Positions 15,444-24,945 of a DNA stretch of 64,000 nt are shown piece by piece. Made by a program: the position numbers and the translations under genes. The stretch lies in the NCBI GenBank assembly GCA_016721725.1, contig JADKHN010000004.1:49634-113633 (forward strand). Direction: 5' to 3'. The notes below the pieces were generated by a model, which did no database searches, was not told the origin of the DNA, and saw nothing but the letters and a program-made list of their open reading frames with translations. Within the stretch, counting starts at the first letter, position 1. Each line of letters begins with the position of its first letter. The stretch is from Chitinophagaceae bacterium (lineage in GTDB: Bacteria > Bacteroidota > Bacteroidia > Chitinophagales > Chitinophagaceae).

Positions 15444-16988
15444 TCAAAACTTGATCCCCACCGTTGCCACGATATTCCCCTTCTGTTGTTTCACCGTTGC
15501 GTAAGTATTGGCCCTGTCTTCCAAACGATAGGGCACATGGGTATCCTTGCTGACCATATGAACATACGTAAGGTCAATGAAAAAGCCTTTGTTGCGGTAA
15601 CCCAGTCCGCCGCTGAGTAAGATCCGGCTGGCTTTCAAGGCAGCGTCCTTGTATGGATTGCCATAATAAGCGAATCCCAGGCGGCCCATGATGACATTGA
15701 ATTTGAGCTCTCCGCCCAACCTGAAATTGAAATTGCCCTTGTAATTGCTTTTAATGGTATTGTTGAGGGCCTTGTAATAGACCTTATCACTTTCCGTCGC
15801 GTTATCATCGGTGTTCACGAATTTGGAACCGCGGTGGTGTACATATTCTACATCCGCCGTAATGAAGGCCCTTTGCTTCTTAACGTCTGCGATCTCCCGG
15901 AAGACATATGATGCGCTCAGCAGCACTTTGAATGGCGAACGCTGGTCGTATTCCACTTTTCCGGGCTGGTTGTTGGTGAAGGTATTGGAGGAGGTGCTGA
16001 AACCATTGACGGGATTTTCCAATTGAGTGGATAAGGTCGTACTGCGTTTATCGGTAAAACTGAAATAGGTAGGGGTCTGTACCGACAATCCCAGCCGGAT
16101 ATAATCCCTCGGACGGTAGATGACGCCGAGCCTTCCATTCAATCCCATGCCCGTCGTGCTGAAATCATCGGTATAATCAAACCGGTTGAAATGATTGCCG
16201 GTATTGGAGGAAGTGTCATATTCGCTGAAACGGGTCACACTGTTGAATTGGACCAGCGGCAGGCCAATGCTTAAGCCGATATACCATTTGTCATTGGAAT
16301 TATGCGCCAGGCCCAGGGCCAGTTCACTGATGGCGCCTTTTGTCTTCTGGTCCATCTCCTGCATCAGCGCCTGCCCGGCATCCAGGATGTATTCGGGCGC
16401 TCCCTTCACCTGGTAGACCCCGTTGACTTTCACCGTATCGATCAGGTAAGTGTACAAGGCGGGAGCCGAAGTATAGGGCAGGGGCGAGTTTCCGTTCAGC
16501 ACATCATCAATGCTGTATCCGCTCTTGGCGAATTCCTCAGCGAATTGTTCACTGAAGGAGCTGAAATTATTCAATCCCCGGTATTGGGTATGGCTGTTGA
16601 AATTGGCGGTTTGTGTAAAGGCCAGGCTGATGGCGGCGCTCTTGTTGGGGTTGTTCCTTTGTGCAAATCCCAATATCATGCCACTGCTTCCGAACAGGAA
16701 ATTATTGTTCTTGTTTTCCGTGTTCCTGTCGCGGTAACTGGCTTTGTTGTTCTGCATGAAGAAGCCCGGGGTAAAGACAAATTCATTCGTTTTATAAAAT
16801 CCAAGTCCTGCTGGGTTGACAAAAGTCGCATTGATATCACCTCCCAGGGAGCCCATGGCGCCCCCGATGGCGAGGTTGCGGGCCGTTCCGTTCTGCGGAT
16901 AAAAGGAGTACCGGATGGCGTCTTCAGGTACCTGGGCATATAAGGAAGCTGAAATGAGTAAGCAAGCGCTGAGTATGATTCTTTTCAT
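15444..16988 (-). CDS. OmpP1/FadL-like outer membrane transport protein
   Basis: 514 residues with a signal peptide (MKRIILSACLLISASLYAQ). The N-terminal mature part carries the family signature NGTARNLAIGGAMGSLGGDI and FVNPAGLGFYKTNEF, typical of Bacteroidota FadL-like proteins. The rest is alternating beta-strand sequence rich in aromatic residues (YIGLSIGLPL, YIRLGLSVQTPTYFSF) ending in a strand with C-terminal KF. It should form a beta-barrel for uptake of hydrophobic compounds. It is followed upstream on the same strand, after a 58-bp gap, by a small lipoprotein gene, so the two may be cotranscribed. Confidence 0.85.
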   Translation of the reverse strand: MKRIILSACLLISASLYAQVPEDAIRYSFYPQNGTARNLAIGGAMGSLGGDINATFVNPAGLGFYKTNEFVFTPGFFMQNNKASYRDRNTENKNNNFLFGSSGMILGFAQRNNPNKSAAISLAFTQTANFNSHTQYRGLNNFSSFSEQFAEEFAKSGYSIDDVLNGNSPLPYTSAPALYTYLIDTVKVNGVYQVKGAPEYILDAGQALMQEMDQKTKGAISELALGLAHNSNDKWYIGLSIGLPLVQFNSVTRFSEYDTSSNTGNHFNRFDYTDDFSTTGMGLNGRLGVIYRPRDYIRLGLSVQTPTYFSFTDKRSTTLSTQLENPVNGFSTSSNTFTNNQPGKVEYDQRSPFKVLLSASYVFREIADVKKQRAFITADVEYVHHRGSKFVNTDDNATESDKVYYKALNNTIKSNYKGNFNFRLGGELKFNVIMGRLGFAYYGNPYKDAALKASRILLSGGLGYRNKGFFIDLTYVHMVSKDTHVPYRLEDRANTYATVKQQKGNIVATVGIKF

Positions 16989-17046
16989 GGCATAAGGGTT
17001 TTGAACTCCTTTTCAGGGAATTGATTTGAATGGTTCAGTAGATCCG

Positions 17047-17676
17047 TCATCCTCTTTTCGGACGGGTGACCGTACCCGAACTGTTGCTGCCGGATGAATT
17101 GCTGTTGTTGTTTGAACTGCCCGAAGAAGGCGAATAGGTCCTCGTATTGTTCGAGGATGAATTGGAAGACCGGCTGGGGTCGAGGTTCTCGCGACGGGTG
17201 GAACTGTTATTGCTGTTGTTATAACGGGAGGAAGGCTGAACCCAGTTGATCCCGCTGCCCGATTTAGGGTCTGAAGCGGCCACGTTGCGGTAACTCCGGT
17301 AGGAGTTCAGGTTCACTTTGCGCGGCGTGCTGTTCACCGGGATGATCGACGCCATATAGACCGGCCAGGTATGATAAACGGGATTATAGTAATAGCCGTA
17401 ATTGGTGCATTTGCAGTTGCAATAATGGTAAGGACTGTTCCGGTAATCATAATCCTCATTGAAATCCCTCCAGCGCCTGTCGCGGATACCCATGGTGATC
17501 GTATAGTCATCGCGGTATTCGTCCCGGGGTTCCGTTCGGTCCCTGCTCTGCGATTCATCCGTGTACTTTACAGGCGAATAATACACATCATCGGGAGTCT
17601 GGCCGTTCTTATAGGAGGTGGAACAACTGCTGATAAGTCCTGCGGTTAAGGCGATGAGTATAATTTTAGGATTCAT
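17047..17676 (-). CDS. Low-complexity Tyr/Ser/Asn-rich lipoprotein
   Basis: 209 residues. The signal peptide MNPKIILIALTAGLISSC ends in a lipobox with Cys18. The middle is rich in Asp/Arg/Tyr with a CNCKC cluster at about 88-92, and the last 70 residues are Ser/Asn repeats (SSNSSSNNTRTYSPSSGSS). Similar proteins are common in Chitinophagaceae next to outer membrane genes, but I know no function. The start ATG is directly preceded by AAACCAAC. It lies upstream of, and probably with, the FadL-like gene. Confidence 0.7.
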   Translation of the reverse strand: MNPKIILIALTAGLISSCSTSYKNGQTPDDVYYSPVKYTDESQSRDRTEPRDEYRDDYTITMGIRDRRWRDFNEDYDYRNSPYHYCNCKCTNYGYYYNPVYHTWPVYMASIIPVNSTPRKVNLNSYRSYRNVAASDPKSGSGINWVQPSSRYNNSNNSSTRRENLDPSRSSNSSSNNTRTYSPSSGSSNNNSNSSGSNSSGTVTRPKRG

Positions 17677-17945
17677 GTTGGTTTATTTAGAACAGGTTAA
17701 TAATGAAGTTACTATTTTTGCGGTATCGGGGAGGTAAGGAATTCAGCACAAATCATTTGCCAGAAGACCATTAAGTTTAAGAGGCCGGTGTTAAAGAACT
17801 GCTAAATCAATTTTCCGGTACAATAAGCTGAATGACAATTTACGGTACAAGGGTGCGATCCCGATTGTTACGCTCAGTCCTTATCCGGGACAGGCGCCAC
17901 TGAATTTGATGATTGCACTTCAGCCGGGTACATAAAAACACAAAC

Positions 17946-19424
17946 ATGAGCAAAGCGTTAACGACAAGAGCAGAAGACTATTCACAATGGTATAACGACC
18001 TCGTCATCAAAGGCGGCCTGGCCGATTATTCGGCCGTCAGGGGCTGTATGGTGATCAAACCCTATGGCTTCGCCTTATGGGAGAATATGCGGGACCAGCT
18101 GGACAAGATGTTCAAGGATACCGGGCATGTGAATGCCTATTTTCCCCTATTTGTTCCCAAGAGCCTGTTTGAGGCGGAAGAGAAGAATGCGGAAGGATTC
18201 GCGAAGGAATGTGCCATCGTCACGCATTACCGGTTAAAGGCCGATCCCGATCATAAGGGTAAACTGATGGTGGACCCGGAAGCCAAGCTGGAGGAGGAAC
18301 TGATCGTCCGCCCAACCAGCGAAGCCATCATCTGGAATACCTATAAGGGATGGATCCAGTCTTACCGCGACCTCCCCATCCTCATTAACCAATGGGCCAA
18401 TGTGGTCCGCTGGGAGATGCGTACCCGCCTTTTCCTGCGCACCGCTGAATTCCTTTGGCAGGAAGGGCATACCGCCCATGCCACCCGGGAGGAAGCCATC
18501 ATCGAGACGGAGAAGATGCTGGATGTTTACGCCGAATTCGTGGAGGAATATATGGCGGTACCGGTGATCAAAGGGATCAAGACAGCCAATGAACGTTTCG
18601 CCGGCGCCGAAGAAACCTATTGTATTGAAGCCATGATGCAGGATGGTAAAGCCCTGCAGGCAGGAACCTCCCATTTCCTGGGACAGAACTTCGCGAAGGC
18701 ATTCGATGTGAAATTCAGCGATAAGAACAATACGCTGGATTATGTCTGGGCCACATCCTGGGGCGTTTCCACCCGGCTGATCGGTGCGCTGATCATGGCG
18801 CACAGCGACGACCAGGGATTGATCATGCCGCCCCGCATCGCGCCGGTCCAGGTGGTGATCGTTCCGGTATATAAGGGCGATGACAGTAAGCCGGTGATCG
18901 ATGAAAAAGCGAATGCTTTGGCCAAAGAACTCAAAGCGCTCGGCATCCGGGTGAAATTCGACGATTCCGACAACAGCCGCCCGGGTTGGAAATTCGCAGA
19001 ATATGAACTGAAGGGGGTGCCCGTCCGCATCGCGATGGGATTGAGGGATATTGATAATAACGTGGTGGAACTGGCGCGGCGTGATACCAAGGATAAGCAA
19101 ACCGTGAGTATGGAGGGGTTGCCCGCCTATGTTTCAGGCCTGTTGGAAGAAATTCAACTCAATATATACAACCGGGCCAAGGCATTCCAGACCGAACACA
19201 TCAATACCGCGGATACCTGGGAAGATTTCATCAAGGTCCTGGATGAGAAGGGTGGATTCGTGTCGGCTCATTGGGACGGCACTGCGGAGACCGAAGAGGC
19301 CATCAAGGAAAAGACCAAGGCCACCATCCGTTGCATCCCGCTCAATAATGTGCCCGAGGCTGGACAGTGTATCCTGACGGGCAAACCCAGTACGCAAAGG
19401 GTCTTGTTCGCGAGGGCTTATTGA
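17946..19424 (+). CDS. proS: Prolyl-tRNA synthetase
   Basis: 492 residues from the ATG at 17946 (MSKALTTRAEDYSQWYNDL); the reading frame extends upstream but without family resemblance. This is the short ProS type found in archaea, eukaryotes and many Bacteroidota, lacking the editing insertion of the long bacterial form. Class II motifs are visible: motif 1 near GCMVIKPYGFALWENM, motif 2 in NQWANVVRWEMRTRLFLRTAEFLWQEGHTAH at about 148-178, and motif 3 toward VSTRLIGALIMAHSDDQGL. The anticodon-binding domain starts around residue 300 (PVQVVIVPVYKG). The 269-bp upstream gap holds a TATTTTTG at 17713-17720; if used, the leader would be about 220 nt. No riboswitch is recognised in it. Confidence 0.95.
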   Translation: MSKALTTRAEDYSQWYNDLVIKGGLADYSAVRGCMVIKPYGFALWENMRDQLDKMFKDTGHVNAYFPLFVPKSLFEAEEKNAEGFAKECAIVTHYRLKADPDHKGKLMVDPEAKLEEELIVRPTSEAIIWNTYKGWIQSYRDLPILINQWANVVRWEMRTRLFLRTAEFLWQEGHTAHATREEAIIETEKMLDVYAEFVEEYMAVPVIKGIKTANERFAGAEETYCIEAMMQDGKALQAGTSHFLGQNFAKAFDVKFSDKNNTLDYVWATSWGVSTRLIGALIMAHSDDQGLIMPPRIAPVQVVIVPVYKGDDSKPVIDEKANALAKELKALGIRVKFDDSDNSRPGWKFAEYELKGVPVRIAMGLRDIDNNVVELARRDTKDKQTVSMEGLPAYVSGLLEEIQLNIYNRAKAFQTEHINTADTWEDFIKVLDEKGGFVSAHWDGTAETEEAIKEKTKATIRCIPLNNVPEAGQCILTGKPSTQRVLFARAY

Positions 19425-19442
19425 CCTGAAAAATAAGTTGCC

Positions 19443-19904
19443 ATGCAACCATCGGAAAATCTACTGAACACAGATCTGCAGGTGGATGCAGAAGTACAAC
19501 AACACCTGTCTGATGCCGCCAAATGGGCCCGGTTCATCGCGATCGTCGGTTTTGTCCTTTGCGGGATCCTGGTCCTGGCTGAACTGATCACTGTTTTCGA
19601 TACCGATTTCAGCGTGGGCAGGCGAAGCAATTACGATACCCGCAAGACACAGGAGATCAGCCCGGTCTTCTCCCTGGTGATCTTATTCGTTTTCACTCTC
19701 CTCTGGTTCTTTGTTTCTCTGTACACCTACCGCTTCGCCGTCAAGATGCGATCAGCCATTGCCAATACCGACCAGTTCTCGTTTACCGATTCTATGCATA
19801 ACCTGGCCAGGACCTACCGTTTCCTGGGGATCGTCACGATCGTTTACCTGGCGCTTATTGTATTGGGAGTGATCGCCGGTGTTTTTTCCACGGTTATGAA
19901 ATGA
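19443..19904 (+). CDS. DUF5362-like membrane protein
   Basis: 153 residues. The N-terminal helix (EVQQHLSDAAKWARFIAIVG) leads into three hydrophobic segments at about 33-53, 78-100 and 130-150. The HLSDAAKWARF pattern and overall plan match the DUF5362 family of Bacteroidota, for which no function is known. It begins 18 bp after proS and is probably read through from it. The downstream neighbour is convergent. Confidence 0.6.
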   Translation: MQPSENLLNTDLQVDAEVQQHLSDAAKWARFIAIVGFVLCGILVLAELITVFDTDFSVGRRSNYDTRKTQEISPVFSLVILFVFTLLWFFVSLYTYRFAVKMRSAIANTDQFSFTDSMHNLARTYRFLGIVTIVYLALIVLGVIAGVFSTVMK

Positions 19905-20003
19905 TCCTGGACCATAGGGCAGCGCAGCTGTAAGAAAGACGCTCTCTCACCATGAGCGATCGGATATCCCTCCTTGGGCATAATGCGAAAACAGTCAGGG
20001 TCT

Positions 20004-20789
20004 TTACTCGCGTGTAGCGAGGTAATTATAATCTTCCAGTAGTTTTTGCAGGAACTGGTAGGGATGCATATCGCTGCTGATCTTCAGCACTTCAGCCACT
20101 TTTTCCGTTACCCGCTGACACATGTCGTAATTATTTCTCTTCTCCGCTTCGGTAATCACGGTCTTGATGGTATTGATATCCCGGTCGCTCAGGCGCATCA
20201 CATCGGGGAACATCACTTTATAATCGGGATTGTTCACTTCCATGAAGACCGTATCGGCCACGGTGAGTTTTGAACGGGTGTTCACTACGACGGTTCCGGC
20301 CGCCAGGTCGCCCAGGCGCTGGTTCCTGGGTGTCACGGCGATGATGATGATGACAGCGATCCCGAACATGCCGGTCATGATGATATACACCATCACCATG
20401 CCTTCAGAGAACAGGATATAGCCAAAGAGGAAGGGCCACTCGAAGAATTTGGTGATCCATCTCAGGATATATTGTCCCAGGGTGGGTTCGCCGCCTTCCA
20501 GGCTGACGACACGGATCGACATGATCTTCTTGCCCAGGGTCTGCCCGTTCATCCACAGTTCGGCGAGCAGGGAATACAGGAGCATGGGGAGGGAGATGAC
20601 CAGGATATCGAGGCCCCGGTTATCGCCCGAGTCGATCCTGAACCCGGCATATAACAGGTATTTCATGCTGTAGAGATAGATGATCAGCAGGATGAAATCC
20701 ACCACATAGGCGAAGAGCCGCTTATGGAATTCCGCTACCTCGAACTCCAGGTCGATGTTGAAGGCAGTGGATATCTGTATGATGGGCAT
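20004..20789 (-). CDS. RDD family membrane protein
   Basis: 261 residues from the ATG at 20789 (MPIIQISTAFNIDLEFEVAE); codons further upstream fall in the divergent promoter region. Helix 1 has the RDD signature FHKRLFAYVVDFILLIIYLY at about 22-41 (Arg/Asp/Asp), and ELWMNGQTLGKKIMSIRVVS at about 80 is the second family motif. Three to four helices follow, then a cytoplasmic tail of about 90 residues. It is divergent from the SpoIIM-like gene and belongs to the conserved RDD/SpoIIM/DUF4129/MoxR/DUF58 neighbourhood. Its precise activity is not known; transport of small solutes has been suggested for RDD proteins. Confidence 0.85.
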   Translation of the reverse strand: MPIIQISTAFNIDLEFEVAEFHKRLFAYVVDFILLIIYLYSMKYLLYAGFRIDSGDNRGLDILVISLPMLLYSLLAELWMNGQTLGKKIMSIRVVSLEGGEPTLGQYILRWITKFFEWPFLFGYILFSEGMVMVYIIMTGMFGIAVIIIIAVTPRNQRLGDLAAGTVVVNTRSKLTVADTVFMEVNNPDYKVMFPDVMRLSDRDINTIKTVITEAEKRNNYDMCQRVTEKVAEVLKISSDMHPYQFLQKLLEDYNYLATRE

Positions 20790-20898
20790 GTTTACGAAAT
20801 TACTGAATGCAACCCACGGTGGAATCGAAAGAGTAATTTTTTTATTTATTAAAAAAAAGGGAATTTGTACCCTTAAATCAAGCCACCCATTTGAAGCT

Positions 20899-21921
20899 AT
20901 GCGGGAAGCGATGTTCATAAAAAAGAATGCGGAGCGTTGGAAAGAATACCAGCATGAGCAGACCGATAACCCGGATGTGACCGCCGAGCGGTTCGTGAAC
21001 CTGATCGACGACCTGTCTTACGCAAAGACCTTTTATCCCAAGAGCAAGGTGACCCGCTGGATCAACGGCATCGCGGCCGGCATCTACCAGAGCATTTACC
21101 AGAATCGCAAAGAGAAATACAGCCGCATCTTCCAGTTCTGGAAATATGAACTGCCCCTGTTGTTCAAAAAATATCACCGGATCCTGTTGTTCACCACGGT
21201 ACTCTTCCTGCTTTTCATCGCGATCGGGGTCTTCTCTTCCATCTATGATCCCGAATTCGTCAGGGGTATCCTCGGCGATAATTATGTGGATATGACGGAA
21301 GACAATATCGCCAAAGGAGATCCCTTCGGCGTATATAAAAGCGATAACCCGTTCACGATGTTCGTCACCATCGCGTTCAACAATATCCGGGTGGCCTTCC
21401 TGGCCTTCATCGGCGGTTTCACCCTCGGTTATTTCACCATCCGGGTCCTATGGAGCAACGGCATCATGCTGGGCGCCTTCCAGTATATCTTTTTTTCGAA
21501 GGGACTGGGGATCAAATCCATCCTGGTGATCTGGATCCATGGCACCATCGAGATATCCTCCATCGTCATCGCAGCCACCGCGGGTTTGATCCTGGCCAAC
21601 GGGATCCTCTTTCCAGGCACTTTTTCAAGGATGGTCTCTTTCCGGCGAGGGGCCAAGGACGCGGCCAAAGTGCTGATCTGCCTGGTGCCTTTTTTCATTG
21701 TCGCCGCTTTTTTTGAAAGCTATGTGACCCACCTGATGAGCCAGACCTATGATACGGACCAGAACGGAGGTCTGCCCGTATGGGTGAGTTTGTTGATCCT
21801 GGCCGCTTCGCTGGCCTTCGTCATCTGGTATTTCATCATCCTGCCCATCCGCCTTCATCAAAAAGGATACTATATTCAAAAGGACGGTATCATCAACAGG
21901 CTGAAAGAAGATCATGCGTAA
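20899..21921 (+). CDS. SpoIIM-domain (stage II sporulation protein M-like) membrane protein
   Basis: 340 residues from the ATG at 20899 (MREAMFIKKNAERWKEYQ). The first 100 residues are a charged cytoplasmic domain. Helix 1 is at about 94-114 (ILLFTTVLFLLFIAIGVFSS). A loop with ILGDNYVDMTEDNI follows, then NPFTMFVTIAFNNIRVAFLA and four more helices, the standard SpoIIM layout. Despite the name this has nothing to do with sporulation in Bacteroidota; the family accompanies MoxR/DUF58 genes. It overlaps the next gene by 8 bp and is the first gene of a five-gene operon. Confidence 0.87.
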   Translation: MREAMFIKKNAERWKEYQHEQTDNPDVTAERFVNLIDDLSYAKTFYPKSKVTRWINGIAAGIYQSIYQNRKEKYSRIFQFWKYELPLLFKKYHRILLFTTVLFLLFIAIGVFSSIYDPEFVRGILGDNYVDMTEDNIAKGDPFGVYKSDNPFTMFVTIAFNNIRVAFLAFIGGFTLGYFTIRVLWSNGIMLGAFQYIFFSKGLGIKSILVIWIHGTIEISSIVIAATAGLILANGILFPGTFSRMVSFRRGAKDAAKVLICLVPFFIVAAFFESYVTHLMSQTYDTDQNGGLPVWVSLLILAASLAFVIWYFIILPIRLHQKGYYIQKDGIINRLKEDHA

Positions 21922-22717
21922 GAAGATATGGATAACATACCTGTTCCTGATGTTCGGCATTCTTGTATCCGCCCAGGATGAACGTCATCCTGATGCGGGC
22001 TCCTCCAATACGGAGACCGTGACCAGCTCCGATACCGTTTATTCTGTCGTTGAAACCAAAAAGGCCTTTGATGATGAACAGGCGCCGGATACCGGCCTGG
22101 TCTTTCATGAACTGCCTTTCTCGCCTGATTCCATTCGCGCATGGAAAGAACTGAGGGCTTTTTCCTATGCCAAATACCTCGATAGCCTGCTAAAGGAAAA
22201 ACAAAAGAAGAAACAGGCACAACGGCCTGTCAATAACGGGCCCAGTTGGCTTGATAGTCTGCTCGCCTCACCGGTCACCCGCGTATTGCTCTGGATCATG
22301 GCCGGCGTTTTCATTTTGTTCATCCTGTACCGCTTGTTCCTGGCACAGGGTGTATTCAGGAGGAACGCAGGCAAAAATGAAGAGGCCGGTCCTGCCGTAA
22401 CGGAAGAACAGATCTCGGTCTCCAGTGATCTGGATACGATGATCAGGCAGGCGGTCGCAGCCGGAAACCTGCGCCTGGCCATCCGGTACCATTACCTGCA
22501 AACCCTGCACCGGCTGGCCGAAAAGCAGTACCTGCAGCTGGCAGCGGACAAGACCAATTATCAATATGTTTCCGAGATCGCCAGGGATGACATTCGCAAA
22601 GAATTCGCTGCCCTTACCCTGGGATACGAATATGCCTGGTATGGGGAATTCGAGATCAATGAGCCGATCTATCGTAAACTGGAAACGGGATTCACGCAAT
22701 TAAACCAGAAAATCTGA
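21914..22717 (+). CDS. DUF4129-domain membrane protein
   Basis: 267 residues with a signal peptide (MRKKIWITYLFLMFGILVSAQ), a helix at about 115-135 (VLLWIMAGVFILFILYRLFL) and a cytoplasmic C-terminal domain with the DUF4129 pattern RLAIRYHYLQTLHRLAEKQYLQ and YEYAWYGEFEINEPIYRKL. DUF4129 proteins are found in MoxR/DUF58 clusters and in fused transglutaminase-like proteins; the molecular role is unknown. The ATG lies inside the preceding gene's last codons, and the next gene starts 7 bp after its stop. Confidence 0.85.
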   Translation: MRKKIWITYLFLMFGILVSAQDERHPDAGSSNTETVTSSDTVYSVVETKKAFDDEQAPDTGLVFHELPFSPDSIRAWKELRAFSYAKYLDSLLKEKQKKKQAQRPVNNGPSWLDSLLASPVTRVLLWIMAGVFILFILYRLFLAQGVFRRNAGKNEEAGPAVTEEQISVSSDLDTMIRQAVAAGNLRLAIRYHYLQTLHRLAEKQYLQLAADKTNYQYVSEIARDDIRKEFAALTLGYEYAWYGEFEINEPIYRKLETGFTQLNQKI

Positions 22718-22724
22718 AAGGAAT

Positions 22725-23957
22725 TTGAGGCCGATCATCAATAGGATATTGACCCTGGCAGTCTTAACGGTATGCCTCGTTTCCTGTAACCGGGAAGCAG
22801 GTACCAAAAAGATACCCGACCTGAAGGAAACCTATTCCTCCCGGGATAAGAAACCCTTTGGGGCCTGGGTTGCCTACAAGCAACTCGGGGAGATGTTCTA
22901 TACGAATACCCTTCGTACCGAAAAGAACAATTTCACCGAAAGCTGGAAACGCATGGACGATACCGCCAGCCTGTATATCGCTATCGCCAGGTCCTTGTTT
23001 ACGACGGATACCGATGTCAGCGGTATCCTGGAATTTGCCTCCGAGGGAAATGCGGTTTTTCTGTCCGCCGGAGAGATCGAGGATAACCTGGCGGAGAAAC
23101 TCGGCTGCCGGATCCGGTCCGGTATCAACTTTGCCTCCTTGCTGGGAAAGCCATTCACCACCACCAACCTGAAATTGAATGAAGTGACCAGGCCGGGTCC
23201 CTTCACCTATTTCTATCATCCCTTTATCCGGTATTTTTCCGGTTACGACAGCAGCCGGACCCGGGTGCTGGGAGTCAATGAAAGCGGGGATCCCAATTTC
23301 ATCGTGATCTTCAAAGGCAAGGGTAAGATATTCCTGCATTGCGAACCCCGGGCCTTCAGCAACTACTTCCTCCTGCAAGAGGATAATTTCCGTTACCTGC
23401 AACAGGCTTTCGGTTATGTGAGTCCCGAACCGGACCATATCTACTGGAACGATTATTATGCAAGGCTCCGTAACCGTTCGGAGGCCGATAACAAGAGCAG
23501 CGATGAGGAAGGATTCAGTTCGCTGGATGAGATCCTGTCGCATCCGCCGCTGGCCGCCGCGTTCTGGCTGGCGATCGTCCTCCTGCTCCTCTATGTCCTC
23601 TACACCGGGAAACGCCGTCAGCGTATCATTGAAGAGATCAAGCCCAACGAGAATACCACGGTCTCCTTTACCGAAACGATCGGCCGTTTGTACCTGCAGA
23701 AAAAGGATAATAAAAACATCGCCGACAAGATGATCACCTATTTTAATGAGTACATTCGTAATAACTATTTTCTGAATACCCATGCGGTCAATGAAGATTT
23801 TGTCACCACGCTCAGCCGCAAGAGCGGTGTTCCGCGGGATAAGATCGATTCGCTGTACCGGGCGATCGGCGCCCTGCAAAACAGCCAGCAGGTGGATGAT
23901 TTCCAGCTTTTATCACTGAACGAACAGATTCAACACTTTTTTAAAACCATCAAATAA
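22725..23957 (+). CDS. DUF4350-domain lipoprotein
   Basis: 410 residues starting at a TTG with AAAGGAA just upstream. That start puts the signal peptide MRPIINRILTLAVLTVCLVSC at the N-terminus with a lipobox Cys21. The extracytoplasmic part has the DUF4350 pattern KPFGAWVAYKQLGEMF and GNAVFLSAGEIEDNLAEKLG. A membrane helix follows at about 278-298 (AAFWLAIVLLLLYVLYTGKR) and then a cytoplasmic tail. Having both a lipobox and a helix is typical of the family. TAATG joins its stop to the MoxR gene start (1-nt overlap). Confidence 0.83.
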   Translation: MRPIINRILTLAVLTVCLVSCNREAGTKKIPDLKETYSSRDKKPFGAWVAYKQLGEMFYTNTLRTEKNNFTESWKRMDDTASLYIAIARSLFTTDTDVSGILEFASEGNAVFLSAGEIEDNLAEKLGCRIRSGINFASLLGKPFTTTNLKLNEVTRPGPFTYFYHPFIRYFSGYDSSRTRVLGVNESGDPNFIVIFKGKGKIFLHCEPRAFSNYFLLQEDNFRYLQQAFGYVSPEPDHIYWNDYYARLRNRSEADNKSSDEEGFSSLDEILSHPPLAAAFWLAIVLLLLYVLYTGKRRQRIIEEIKPNENTTVSFTETIGRLYLQKKDNKNIADKMITYFNEYIRNNYFLNTHAVNEDFVTTLSRKSGVPRDKIDSLYRAIGALQNSQQVDDFQLLSLNEQIQHFFKTIK

Positions 23958-24934
23958 TGGAAGAGAACATCTTTGAACAACGTACCGACCTCAGCGGTTT
24001 CAGCAACGCGGTCTCCGAGATCCGGCAGGAGATCGGCCGGGTGATCATCGGGCAGAAGAATATGGTGGATCTTTTGCTGATCGGATTGCTCTGCGACGGG
24101 CACATCCTCATCGAAGGGGTACCCGGTGTGGCCAAAACGCTGACCGCCAAACTCATGGCCCGCATCATCGACGTGGATTTTTCGCGGATACAGTTCACGC
24201 CCGACCTCATGCCCAGTGATGTGGTGGGTACTTCCGTATTCAACCCCAGGGACGGGGAATTCCGTTTCAAATCGGGACCCATCTTCAGCAATATCGTGCT
24301 CATTGATGAGATCAACCGGGCCCCGGCAAAAACACAGGCCGCCCTGTTCGAGGTCATGGAAGAACGGCAGGTTACCGTTGACGGGTACACGCATGTCATG
24401 CAGATCCCGTTCATTGTTCTCGCCACACAAAATCCCATCGAGCAGGAAGGGACCTACCGTTTGCCCGAAGCGCAATTGGATCGTTTCCTCTTTAAGATCG
24501 AAGTGAATTATCCCACGCTTGAAGAAGAGATCGCCATCCTGCAGGGACAACAGGGCAAGACACAGTCTGAAATGCTGGCCGATGTGAAAAAAGTGCTTTC
24601 ACCCGTCGACATCCAGCGATATCGCCACCTGGTGCAGTCGGTCATCATTGAACCCAAACTGCTCGAATTCATCGCCCGCATCGTCAATGAGACCCGTAAC
24701 AATCCATCGCTTTACCTCGGCGCTTCCCCCCGGGCTTCCCTGGCCATCCTGCGTGCGGCCAGGGCAAACGCCGCCATCAAGGGCCGAGACTTCGTTACCC
24801 CGGAAGATATCGTGGAGATGGCGCCCCATGTGCTGCGGCACCGCATCATCCTCACACCGGAGAAGGAGATGGAAGGCATTACCGCCGACGACCTGATCGA
24901 TAATATTTTAAAGGCCATTGAAATACCCCGCTAA
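23957..24934 (+). CDS. MoxR family AAA+ ATPase
   Basis: 325 residues. Walker A GVPGVAKT at about 54-61, Walker B VLIDEINRAPAKTQAALFEV at about 114, sensor 1 VLATQNPIEQEGTYRLPEAQ at about 153 and the C-terminal lid domain (LGASPRASLAILRAARAN) are all present. MoxR ATPases act as chaperones that insert metal or assemble protein complexes, often with a VWA or DUF58 partner. The DUF58 gene 12 bp downstream is the expected partner. Confidence 0.95.
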   Translation: MEENIFEQRTDLSGFSNAVSEIRQEIGRVIIGQKNMVDLLLIGLLCDGHILIEGVPGVAKTLTAKLMARIIDVDFSRIQFTPDLMPSDVVGTSVFNPRDGEFRFKSGPIFSNIVLIDEINRAPAKTQAALFEVMEERQVTVDGYTHVMQIPFIVLATQNPIEQEGTYRLPEAQLDRFLFKIEVNYPTLEEEIAILQGQQGKTQSEMLADVKKVLSPVDIQRYRHLVQSVIIEPKLLEFIARIVNETRNNPSLYLGASPRASLAILRAARANAAIKGRDFVTPEDIVEMAPHVLRHRIILTPEKEMEGITADDLIDNILKAIEIPR

Positions 24935-24945
24935 AAGAAGATCCT

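Noticed and set aside
17721..17945. T-box or other riboswitch in the possible long proS leader
   Set aside because: No T-box core (AGGGTGGnACCGCG type) or other known aptamer sequence is visible, and T-boxes are not typical of this phylum.
20899..21921. Sporulation function suggested by the SpoIIM name
   Set aside because: Bacteroidota do not sporulate and the gene sits in a MoxR/DUF58 cluster; the name only reflects the domain.
22764..23879. 371-codon frame on the minus strand within the DUF4350 gene
   Set aside because: Antisense to a gene inside a tightly coupled operon; no recognisable motif or start context.
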